Assembly (NCBI GenBank): GCA_011009095.1 | Contig: VTPC01091055.1 | Span: forward strand, 62,001-126,000 | Direction of reading: 5' to 3' | DNA length: 64,000 nt | DNA from: Ignelater luminosus | Lineage: Eukaryota; Arthropoda; Insecta; Coleoptera; Elateridae | Shown: piece by piece, positions 1 to 10,500 of the stretch | Layout: each line of letters opens with the position of its first letter | Numbering within the stretch: position 1 is the stretch's first letter | The notes under the pieces: generated by a model | The model's input: the letters and a program-made list of their open reading frames with translations, nothing else | Told to the model about the DNA's origin: nothing | The model's database searches: none | Position numbers and translations under genes: made by a program

Positions 1-5
1 AGACT

Positions 6-330
6 GTGCAAAATACAAAAACCAAGGTAGTTTGCAAATTTACAATAACGGGTGATTTTTATAAAATAGTGATATGCCCACCTGATGTTGCATGCCCTTT
101 GTTTTTTCTAAATTACCAAAATGGTCATTACACCAGTCAAAGAATTGGAATTAATAAGTTTTCTTGGATGGGCAGACAAATTGCCACTTTTTCAGATCTT
201 TCTAACCCAGAAAAGTGTACTGGACATTCATTTAGGAGATTTTCTCCCACCTTACTTGCAACATTACTGCCTTATAAAGACACAGTGGATAGAAATCCAC
301 CACCGTTGCCAAAGACTACATACTAGATAA
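6..330 (+). pseudogene. Crypton-like tyrosine recombinase fragment
   Basis: An open frame (6-326) carries the pattern FFLNYQNG, then RIGINKF, then YTGHSFRR-like residues (here CTGHSFRRFSPTLLA). I know this from insect genomes as the C-terminal half of Crypton-type or domesticated tyrosine recombinases. In those proteins the G-H-x-F-R-R block supplies the histidine and arginine of the catalytic pocket. The copy breaks shortly after this block: the expected glycine-rich segment and catalytic tyrosine are not readable, and the frame ends at 326. It probably continues upstream of the window. The family assignment rests on motif memory, not a search. It is a relic, not a working gene. Confidence 0.6.
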
Positions 331-1100
331 CTCCCAGAAAAATATAATGAATACTGCAAAAAAAATTGTTTGGTCAATTCAAAGTAACTCCATTATTAAG
401 GCATCAAATGAGAATTCAACACTGGACATTACTACACCATCTTTGAATATTACAATTGTTCCAATAAGGCTCGTTCTGTAAATGTCATCCTATCATAATT
501 ACTCATATAATAATACATATATTGTTATGTTTGATTTTATTTGTTATATTAATTTGTTGATTTATTTCACTGTTAAAATCAAATTGAGGTTAGGAAGTTA
601 GCATCGTTTTACACGGCAGTAGATTTTAACATAAATTTTTGTATAAAAATTGTCAAAAAATCTTGAAATAAAAAATTTTTAAGTCGTGTTTGCTGTTTGC
701 AACTTGGTAATAATTTTACGTAAAATTTTTCAATGGCCCATCCATTTGCAAATGATATCTCTGGGTGACAAAATAAACACGAAAGAAATCATAACCTAAT
801 ATATCTCATAATACAAATAATACACAACTAATTTATAGTTATAAGCAAATTTCGGGACAATAACAGCATTCGTGAAATGAACAACACAATGTCACGACAT
901 AAAATGCCATAATAGCCATAATATTTATTGTTCACGTGATACTGGCGTCCTGGTATTCTGTTCATATATTGGCACATATTTGAGATAAAATTTTCTATTT
1001 TTTAGAACAGGTTCTATAAAATTTTACAGAAAATATTACAGTATTTGCAAAAACATGACGTTGAATGTAATGTTATTTTATTGAGCAGAAATGTTGTAAT
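331..1100. other. AT-rich intergenic stretch
   Basis: I see no exon-like open frame, repeat end or RNA gene here, only AT-rich sequence. Confidence 0.4.
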
Positions 1101-1119
1101 GGTCTGCCAAATGGCCAAC

Positions 1120-1395
1120 TTTTCATGGAAAGAAATGTGTAATGAAGATCACAAGAAGAATCCGTCCTAACTGTTCTTTACATAGCTCTTGTAGGTACTG
1201 CAATGAAAATGAAGAAACATCTACCCACATTCTATATGAGTGCATCCTTCTAATGCCATACCTCTGAGGCCGATTGTGAGCTCGAGAAACTCTTCTCCTC
1301 ATGAACTGGCCAACTTCTTGTCGGACATAATAACTCCGCTGCAAGAACAACCCTATCAGCATTCAGAAATACTGAACACTTTGTTGAAACAAACA
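1120..1395 (+). pseudogene. 3' tail of a non-LTR retrotransposon ORF2
   Basis: In one frame from 1190 the translation reads CRYCNENEETSTHILYEC. This is the Cys-x2-Cys...His...Cys knuckle found at the extreme C-terminus of Jockey/R1-type reverse transcriptase polyproteins, after the RNase H-like region. Upstream residues (HGKKCVMKITRRIRPNCSLH) fit the same protein, and a stop follows at 1264. Only this tail is present, as expected for a 5'-truncated insertion. It runs straight into the tRNA-like sequence at 1459. Confidence 0.6.
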
Positions 1396-1458
1396 TGCAC
1401 AGTAACCTACTACGGAAATGCAACTTATATAGAACTTATTAAGTTATATAAGTAGGCC

Positions 1459-1680
1459 GTCCCAGTAGCTCAGTGGTTCAAGCACCCAGCATTGTAATCA
1501 AATTAGCAATTATTGTCCCTGGTTCGAACCCCGGTGAGGTCAAAGATTTATGGGAAAAAAGTAAATTAGAAATGCAAAGTAATAAACCAAACCGCCCTTC
1601 TTGGGGCGAACGCCTTAGGACGGAAGCAGTCAGCTTCCGAAACGCTGCAACAAAATATTGCAACAGAGTGCAGCAATAGC
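1459..1680 (+). repeat. tRNA-derived SINE-like sequence
   Basis: A perfect RNA polymerase III A box (TAGCTCAGTGG, 1466-1476) and B box (GGTTCGAACCC, 1521-1531) lie at tRNA-like spacing. The acceptor and anticodon stems do not pair, so this is not a functional tRNA. A GC-richer body follows with a small hairpin (CGCCC/GGGCG, 1593-1608). The simplest reading is a SINE head plus body, or a non-LTR 3' end that has captured a tRNA-like module. Confidence 0.6.
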
Positions 1681-2184
1681 CCAATTAACATCTCAAATGA
1701 GAATCTACACTCATCAACTTTTAGACGATGCAATTAATAAAACAATATTATTCACAACTATAAGAATTGTTTAAAACGGTCGAATTAAGACAATTTGGCG
1801 CCTATGTTATGATGCACATGTAAAACAATTTAACAGTCGGACTCACTACAGCACGCATTGCTTACACACTGTATATGAGCATGGTTTCATTATATTTAGG
1901 TGTAATCTGTTTCAATTGTATAATTCAGAGTAGGCTCTGATTTACCTCAGTTTTTACAGTTTTACAGGTTAATGTAGGGTACCTCAGCAATTAGAAGAGC
2001 TAGAAAAAAACCGAATACATGTTCTCCATGTACTTTTTCCTGCTGAGTTCATTAATGCAATCAGAATTTAACTGGATTTGTTTTGTCTTCGAGTTATAGG
2101 CGAAAGTCGATTTTTTTTTCAAGTTTCATCAAGTGACTGCATCTTCGTTATTTTTAAAAAATAGGAAAAAAATTGTTCGGGAAC
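1681..2184. other. Unrecognised intergenic stretch
   Basis: No coding or repeat signal recognised. Confidence 0.3.
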
Positions 2185-2680
2185 TTTTTGTATTGTTTGA
2201 GGTCTAGGATTCCGATTGGAACAAAGACTTTCTCTTTCAAACAATCCCGTAGATAAAAGTCTAGCAGACTTAAGTTCAGTGAACGAGCTGGCCGTGGAAC
2301 TGGACCCCTGCGCCCAATCTATCGCTGAGGATATTCATTTTTCAACCAAGCTGTTACTGGACCTGCAGTAAGAGTAGGAGCCTCATCCTGCCGAAACCAC
2401 ATGTTCCTTCATAGAGCCAGAGGTACATCTTCCATAAGAATAGGCAGAGTTTCCTGGAGAAACCCTTAGCTAGTTTCAAGCATTAAAACGATGTTGCATG
2501 ATATAAGGTCTGATTAAGTGACCATCAATGATACCAGCCCTTACGTTTATGCTAAATCGATATTGAGATCTGGCTTCCTGAACTTCATGTGGTTTTTCTA
2601 ATACCCATGTATGCAAATTATTGTAGTTGTTCTCTTCATTTTTAGTGAACTGGGCTGTATATCTAAATCTAGATGATGCC
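2185..2680 (-). pseudogene. Degraded DDE transposase (Tc1/mariner/IS630-like, DUF4817 group)
   Basis: Read on the minus strand in two frames, the segment gives in order: an N-side piece (TAQFTKNEENNYNNLHTWVL), RFSINVRAGIIDGHLIRPY, WFRQDEAPTLTA, then PARSLNLSLLDFYL and LKEKVFVP. These correspond to the catalytic core of the insect transposase family usually annotated with DUF4817 or Tc3-like: the QQDGAPPH-type block and the PRSPDLTPLDFFLW-type block. At least one frameshift and several stops show it is dead. The same family recurs at 5841-8357 and 16839-17005. Confidence 0.7.
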
Positions 2681-3211
2681 CAACACTAGAAATCTGAAAT
2701 CTAATGTCAGTTGCGTAAAGCGTTTCTAAAGTCATCATTAGCTAATGCAATGTTAACTTTAAAGTCTAACAATCTGACTGGTAAATTCCAAGTTGACATT
2801 AAATTTCTACTACTTCTGATTCGTTAATGATATTTTTAACTTGACAACACAGTTAAAAATGCTTTATGCAGCCAAAGTTTTAATGAACAAATAATAGACC
2901 TAATTATCTCATTATCACAATAATGCCAGGTTTTGCTTAGACAGACAAGCCATCTCTTTTTCCTTACAATATGTACTATAATTATTTTTTTTTTTATAAA
3001 TTAGCTGGGACAGAATTTTATGGTCTAATAGTAAATAACCAATCAATTAGTATGCCATTTATTCATTTCCTATTCTCCTACTGATGCTTCGAGTTAGATC
3101 TGCCTTGCTGTGACTTCATTCAAGTCAAAAACTATTTACATGTTTTGACATTGACATAGAGTTAAATTGTCCATAAAAAATTTTGACAATTATCACAAAG
3201 TATAAAAAAGT
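2681..3211. other. Upstream region of the gene at 3212
   Basis: About 0.5 kb between the transposase relic and the next gene. It must contain that gene's promoter, but I recognise no specific element. Confidence 0.3.
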
Positions 3212-4454
3212 ATGTCTCGATCACAAAAGCCTAACAATGAGGATAGTAATAAAATCTGCAAAGACACTCCAGGTATTATCTGTATAAGAATTAGTCATAC
3301 AAGTTTATACCTTAGAAAAATTTGTAGGAAGAGGATTGGAGTCTGCAATACAATGTAACTCCTTAACGTTAAGTAATCGCACAGAAAAATCAAATCCTAC
3401 CACAACTAAATCGTGCAGATCTATGATAGCCACACATTCGGATGGCAGTATAATAAAAAACCAAGACCAATCTGGATTAAAGCAAAAGTTGGTCAATAAG
3501 GTAAAATCATGGAGCAGTAAAGATAATCGAGGATTACAAAGCATTGTAGAATCTACAAGTTCCGAAAAGGTTAGTATTATTAAGAGTTTTCATATTCTCA
3601 TTTAATGAATTGTTTCAGCCTGATCCTAACCTCACCAATATCGCTTTGGATCTAGAAAGTTTGAGTTTAGCAACAAATACCTCAGAAGATAATTTGTATA
3701 AATCGGATTTACTTAGAGCTAAAGACAGTTTAGAAAATTTGGTAGGTCCTAGAAGCAATAAGGTTTGTTTTTCTAAATTTGTTAAAATGTCGTTTCAAAA
3801 ATGATTTTTTTTAATTAGACAGTTAGTGGTGATGCTGTGCCTTCACGATCTTTTTCGCATCCTTCGTCATCACAAGACAGACGTATTTCAACAGAAGGGC
3901 CTCATTCAGAACCATCCCTTGGTGGAGATAATGTAGCTGATTCTACTTCAAGAGTGTTAACATGGGATCCATGGAATAAGCTAGGAAGAAAGAACAAAAA
4001 GGAAAATAAGGTAAATGTAATTTTTTTTATATTAATATATTTATAATTAATATAAATATTCAACTTTCAGCGAAGAAGATTAGACAAATCACCTCATCAT
4101 TCAAGGGATAACAGTAGAGCTCGTTCCCCCATAATTAAGAATGTAGATCACACAGGAGGCGATGAACCTCGATCGTTAGTCAGTAATACTGAAAATTCAT
4201 CTCCAGAAATGCCAGAATCCTACGAATATCAGCCATACCGTCAAAACAGGAAGTCTGTAGATTTTGTAAACGAGGTTCTGGTGGTTTATTTTACAGGAGA
4301 TGAGGTTATAACAAAATCCACAGAACCATTGAAAAAAGAATTAGATCAACAAATTCGTAATAAAGAGATGCGGCGTGGTCATGTTCCTTGCACCATGATG
4401 GGCAAGCGGCAGTTCACCAGTGAAGATTATATGGCTGCTTGGTATAAGAAATAA
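3212..4454 (+). CDS. Uncharacterised five-exon protein, 344 aa
   Basis: Five exons join in frame: 3212-3272, 3316-3569, 3619-3762, 3819-4010 and 4071-4454, all with GT-AG introns of 43-60 bases. The ATG at 3212 starts MSRSQKPNNEDS. The first two thirds are polar and low in hydrophobic residues (rich in S, N, T, K), so probably disordered. The last ~90 residues look folded: a hydrophobic block VDFVNEVLVVYFTGDEVI, a charged helix (EPLKKELDQQIRNKEMRRG) and an ordered tail ending MAAWYKK. There is no signal peptide or membrane segment. Compact consistent splicing and a dense C-terminal block argue for a real conserved gene. I do not recognise the family and assign no function. It converges on METTL22, whose stop lies 97 bases away on the other strand. 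Confidence 0.8.
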
Positions 4455-4550
4455 CATTCCATTTCATTTTGTGATATTGATGATCTTTGTAAAAAATGTA
4501 AAAGTAAACTGCAAGTTAGAAAAAAATAAGTTTTATTTAATTTTTGTACA

Positions 4551-7500
4551 TTACTTATTATTGCTAATTTTCCATAATACTAGTTCTTTAACACGATCAT
4601 ATTGAAAATACTGAGGAAAGTCTAACCGTATTTCAGTTATTGTAACGGATCTCAATTTATTTATGCATTCTAGAAAATATTCATAACATGGAGCTACAGT
4701 ATCACAGTCAGCTATTGTAAATACAAATCGTTTTTCCAGCGCTATATATATTGTGCGACTATGCGGATATGACAGTATAAGTTCCATTGTCTTTACAAAA
4801 GACTGGGTTAATTGATCATCATAAACCACTAAAAAAAAAATTGGATTAGTAATACAAACACAAATATGATAGAAGTTGGCAGTACAAATTCAAAATCATA
4901 TTGACTTTTACAATCCGATCAGGCGATCACTCTTAATTACCATGGATACAATTGTTTCAATCTTCATGTTATTTTCAGTTTGACAGTAGGTAATTTGCGA
5001 ATAACATTTCCAACTTACCATCAGCAGCTAAAACAATCTGAATTTGCCGCAAGATTGTTTCTACTTCAGGATTTAATGAATCTTTTGTAAAATCTATTTC
5101 TGTTACTTTAACTGGATATTTAGTAATATTTTTATTCCTCGTAATATTGGTCTTTATGAGATTTAGAATCTCTCCTTTGTCCACATCTGTAATTAATATT
5201 AATTAATATATCTATTCACCAAAAGTAAAACAATTATTGCTGTAGTAAGGGAATATGTAGTACGAAAGTGCTAATTTCAAAGATTGTGAATTAGAATAAA
5301 GTCCACAAAACACTACTTAATGATAAATCCAATTAGTATCTGTTTCAATATTATAAAGCAGTAGAGTAAACCATGACAGCACAACAAAGAAAATAACTAT
5401 TTTGTAATGATATGTGAGGAGCTGTCCTTAAATTACGTAACGATCCAAAGGGGGGGTCCAGAGTTGCGATACGCAGCGTTACCAAGGGGAGATGGGGGGG
5501 GTCAAGAGTAACGTTACGTAACGATAAAATGTTATTGATAAAATATTATTTAAGCTCATATTTACTTGTCTGAACTCAAACAGTCTGTGTGTAGACCACA
5601 ACCGTCGCACGAGTCCAACTTCGATGCATTCCTTTCTTATAAATCTTTTTCAATAAAAAATTAGACCATTTTCCTATTAAATGTAGGGGGGGTAAGAGTA
5701 TTGCGTTATGTAATATTCAAGGGGGGGGTTCGAACTTGCGTTACGGTAGCATTACAAGGTGGGGGGTATAAAAATCGTTCAACTTTGCGTTACGTAATTT
5801 AAGGACGGCCCCTGAGGTATATAAATGAAAAGATAATATACAGGGTGTCCCACGACTCGACTGCCATAGGTTAAAGGTGTGTTCCTTAGGTAATTTCAAG
5901 TCAAAAATACCTAGTACATAAATGTCCGAAACTCAATAGTAAAGGAGTTATAGGCGATAACATTCTCCATAAAGAAATGGTTTGGCTAATTACTATGCAT
6001 TGTTATTGCTTAAAATTAATGCAGGAAGTATCCTGGTGAATAGTTTTGTCACATTGTCACTACAATTGATTCTTGTTTGACGTCTATCTTGCATTAGTTT
6101 TGCCATTTTAACGTTCGCTAATGGCTACATTTCCAGATGAAGAATATGCCGACATTCATTTTATTTATGAATACTTTGAAGGAAATGGAAGAGCGGCAGT
6201 GGAACAATTAATGTAAATAACTTTGTGTTAAACATGTTTTTTATTAATAAAACACGATGTTATGCTAAATTCTTTTAAATTTAATATAGCCCATCCGTCA
6301 CAGTACCCAGAAATAAAGTGAATGTCGGCATATGAGGCATTCCACGTGAAATCGCACAGCCACAAAACAGCAAGTTTTCATAATCACTTGAAATTTTTTT
6401 TATATGTTATACCAATGAAAAAAAAGAGATGTATTTTTTTTGTTTATGCCAAATGTCATTTTTTGTATTTTATTTTGCATACAAAGTTTCGAAAATTAGC
6501 GCATCCCTTAGTATAAAAACGTTTGTCTTTCCTTTATTACGCAACATAAAGACTTCTTTTATTTTATTTTAAAGCTTAAAAGATGATCTTTCACCCTATA
6601 AATACTGCGATAGGATTATTTAAAAAATAATTTGTATTTTAGAGGATTGTTTTCTTTAATTGTAAGTTACTACATTAACCCGATTGCTTAAAAATCTGGG
6701 AAAATTCTACTATATTCTATGTGTCATCCAAATTTCAAGATGGAATTCCAATTATAAATGTATTTTAAGAATATTACAAGTGTTGCTGTTTGAGTGTGCG
6801 GAAGGGTACTACATATGTACATATCTGCATTGTTAGGCGCCTCAAAGCTGCTCCAAGTGAAATCGAACGGTCACAAAACATCTAAAATTAATTGTAAATT
6901 CCTCGAAGAATTTTTTATGTATTGTATGAATCAGTGGAGGAAACACGTATTTCTTGTTTACGTCAAATATCATTATTTTGTATTGTTTATTTTATTTTGT
7001 CTATAAATTTCCGAGTGTTTAGTACTCTACGTAATATGAAAACGTTTTTCTCCATTTTTAGTTAATGTAAAAATGTTTAGGTTAAATCATCTTAAAGTTT
7101 AGAAAATGATGTTTTACTCAATAAAAATATTGCGATATATCTAACAAAAAAAACACAATTTTCGGGGGTTGGTTTTTCAATTGTAATTTTTAGCATTAAC
7201 TCGGTTGTTTAAAATTCTACAAAAATTCCACATAATTCTCAAACACATGTACTTTGTACACCTTAATTTTTAGAATGGAATTACTGTTATAACTACACTT
7301 AACTACAGATGTTTTATGAGCGTGCGACGAAGAACCTGAGCCTAATAAGGGGGTCAGCAAAAACAGTATCCCATAAGATTTCACAGGAAGTGGTTCACCG
7401 GCTTCTTCAAAAATTTAGAAACAACAAATGAATTTGTTGCTTTTTAAGTTAGTTTAAAATCGTGGTTACGAGTTATTACAGTGTCTGCACTAGCGTTGTA

Positions 7501-10500
7501 CATTAATAATTGAACTCATAAGTACTCGCGGTGTAAAAACTCGACGACTATTGATAACGACTTTGTTCACACGCCGGTGTTTGCTAAGTGATTACAAACT
7601 AACCAAAACGAATTCCATCTTGATTTTTTGCATATTTATAGAGGAAGTATCAAGGAATGCATACATATTTTTCTTAAAATTTTAAAACATCGAGCTAATG
7701 TTGAAAATTAATTTTATAAAATAAAACGTCTTAGAAATCACAGTAGGTAACCATGAATTTAATTTTTGTGTATATGTATGAAAAGATGCCTCTCAGTCCT
7801 TGTTTTATGCTGAATAGCAAGTCCCTGCCATAAACAGAACAAGAAATATTTACACTTTAACAGGGCAGCGCGTACAAATTTTCGGAAACTTTAATGCTTT
7901 GTAATTACCATAATATTAGAGTTATCCAGATATAAAATGATACGTATCTCTTATTTTGTCTTAGAAAAACGTTAAAAAAAGTTTCAGTAAAATCTAAGAC
8001 ATGAAGGTCAATTTTCTCCAAAAATTATGCGATTTCACGTGGAATGCCTCATATTCATGAATTGAAATTGTAGCCATTAGCGACCGTTAAAATGGAAAAA
8101 ATAGTGCAAGATAAACGTCAAACAAGAATCAACTGTAGTGACAATGTGACAAAACTATTCACCAGGATACTTCCTGCATTAATTTTAAACAATAACAATG
8201 CATAGTAATTAGCCAAACCATTTTTTTATGGAGAATGTTATCGCCTATAACTCCTTTACTATTGAGTTTCGGACATTTATGTACTAGGTATTTTCGACTT
8301 AAAATTATCCAAGGAACACATCTTTAAGCTATGGCAGTCGAGTCGCGGGACACCCTGTATAACTAAATATGTTATAAGTTTTTCCATTCATGTACCTAAC
8401 TTGACATCTGTCAAAGTTAACCTCGACATTTGCAGTAAATAATGTATTTTCTCATTTTGTGTAGGCAATTACAAAAAATTGTGAGCTGTCAATTTTCAGG
8501 CTCTCGACCTGTTTTTTAAATTACAGAGCATGATCAACAATTATTGTCATTAGAGGGCAAAAATCGAAAAGCACGTCTCGATTTAGTAATATTTCCTGCG
8601 TCGATCCAATAGACACTTCTACTCAGATTCTAACCTCAAAGGTACGTTCGTTTATGTTATTCTTAAAACTCGGAGTGCTCCGCTTATTGTAAAAGCCGTT
8701 CGTTTTTTGCGATCGAGTTAACAGAGTGCGCTATTGTAGCGTTCGTTTTTTACAGGACGGAGTGAAAGGTACAAACTCTTAATGCACCGACTGAAAAGGT
8801 TGTGCGTTAGGAGATTATGAAAGCACAAGCGGAGTTGCCAAATTTGCAAACATCCAACACAATTTCACTGTTACTAATTTATTAATAATAAATGAATAAA
8901 TTGAAAACGTTTTTTAAATAACCACATCCACTTAGATCGTCAGGTTATGTTAGGTTCCATTAACGTCGGTATATTGTCGTTTGTTTGCTCAAACTCTTTA
9001 AATCGAGAGTTAAACATCCCGTTAACGATAAAGTCACATGNNNNNNNNNNNNNNNNNNNNNNNNNNNNNNNNNNNNNNNNNNNNNNNNNNNNNNNNNNNN
9101 NNNNNNNNNNNNNNNNNNNNNNNNNNNNNNNNNNNNNNNNNNNNNNNNNNNNNNNNNNNNNNNNNNNNNNNNNNNNNNNNNNNNNNNNNNNNNNNNNNNN
9201 NNNNNNNNNNNNNNNNNNNNNNNNNNNNNNNNNNNNNNNNNNNNNNNNNNNNNNNNNNNNNNNNNNNNNNNNNNNNNNNNNNNNNNNNNNNNNNNNNNNN
9301 NNNNNNNNNNNNNNNNNNNNNNNNNNNNNNNNNNNNNNNNNNNNNNNNNNNNNNNNAAAATAATGTACATGCTCGAAGTACACGCCACAACTCACTAACC
9401 TCACAAACCGAGTTACCGTATACGGTATTCGCTCCCCTATTTGCAAGGAGAGAACGGGCTCCGATAAACGTCAGCGTTACAGTCAGTGTTCCCAATATTT
9501 TATTTTATAGAAGCGCCAGTTCCGTTCCGTCAAAGCGCCAAATAGCGCCATCTGAGATGAAAAAAGCGCCATATTAAGCGCCAATTTAAATCTCGGTAAA
9601 ATTTCATTTAAACATCGTATATTATCAGTTCGTTTACTAGAGGGCATCACTGTCGAATACCGGTTCAAACTGCACATATATTAAGATTCCCTGTAGAACT
9701 TGTATTGCTGATATGCAATAAAAGTAATAATAGTCATTATATTTTAAAATCAAAACAGATTTAAACTTAAACAATTCTTAAGCGCCAAAAAATGCCCCAA
9801 GCGCCAACAAGAACTTTTGCGCGCCATAAATATCCCGTAAAACGCCAATTTGGCGGAAAACCGCCATTGTTGGCAACACTGGTTACAGTAATGTTCAAAC
9901 CATGCGTAGTTGTCACAAAATAACGTTATCGTATGGCGTAAAGTGTGCTCAAACTCTCTAATGTTACATGGCCTCTAAATTTTTACCGTATTTGGTCACG
10001 TGACTTTATCGTTAACGGGATGTTTAACGTGAATTTGCTCAAACTCTAATAAATTGGTAACTGTCAATATCGTCAAAATGCCTACTCTCAAGGTATATGC
10101 GCCACTACTTCCTAACCTCATTAACCGATTTATCGTTTACGGTATCCGCTCCCTTATTTACAATGTAAGGAAATACGTAGCGTTACGATATTTTCTGAGC
10201 ATGGAAATAACATTATCGTATAGCATTGTTTGTGCTCAAACTCTCTAGTATGCTGTGAAAGCAAGAGGGCTTTTTGGTCCTTATGTTGGTATGGGGCAAA
10301 TCCATTTTTTTTTCTTTGTTTACATCATTGATTTTGTTTTGAAACAATAAAATTAAGCTTGAGAACTGTCTTTCGTAAGCGTAGAAAGTTTATACTAAAT
10401 GATAAATGTTTTCTTTAAAATCTCCCATTAATAAATTTTATTTCAATACTAATGATTTCATTTCCGACAGATGTTAACCTCAAATTAACTGTCAAATAAT

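Larger units (their letters stand above)
8945..10255. mobile_element. Composite inverted/direct repeat block around an assembly gap
   Basis: A 32-base sequence at 9009-9040 recurs inverted, with one mismatch, at 9997-10028 (core CCCGTTAACGATAAAGTCAC). Two diverged direct copies of a ~200-base unit follow: copy A is 9361-9483 plus 9882-9962 (interrupted by a hAT MITE), and copy B is about 10075-10250. The word GCTCAAACTCT appears at about 8989, 9950, 10037 and 10233. This is a non-coding mobile element or satellite-like fragment whose centre is missing in the gap. Confidence 0.5.

Noticed and set aside
1459..1541. tRNA gene
   Set aside because: A and B boxes are perfect but the acceptor and anticodon stems do not pair; better explained as a SINE head.
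8940..9577. Several open frames of 137-179 codons on both strands
   Set aside because: They run through the N gap and consist mostly of unknown residues.
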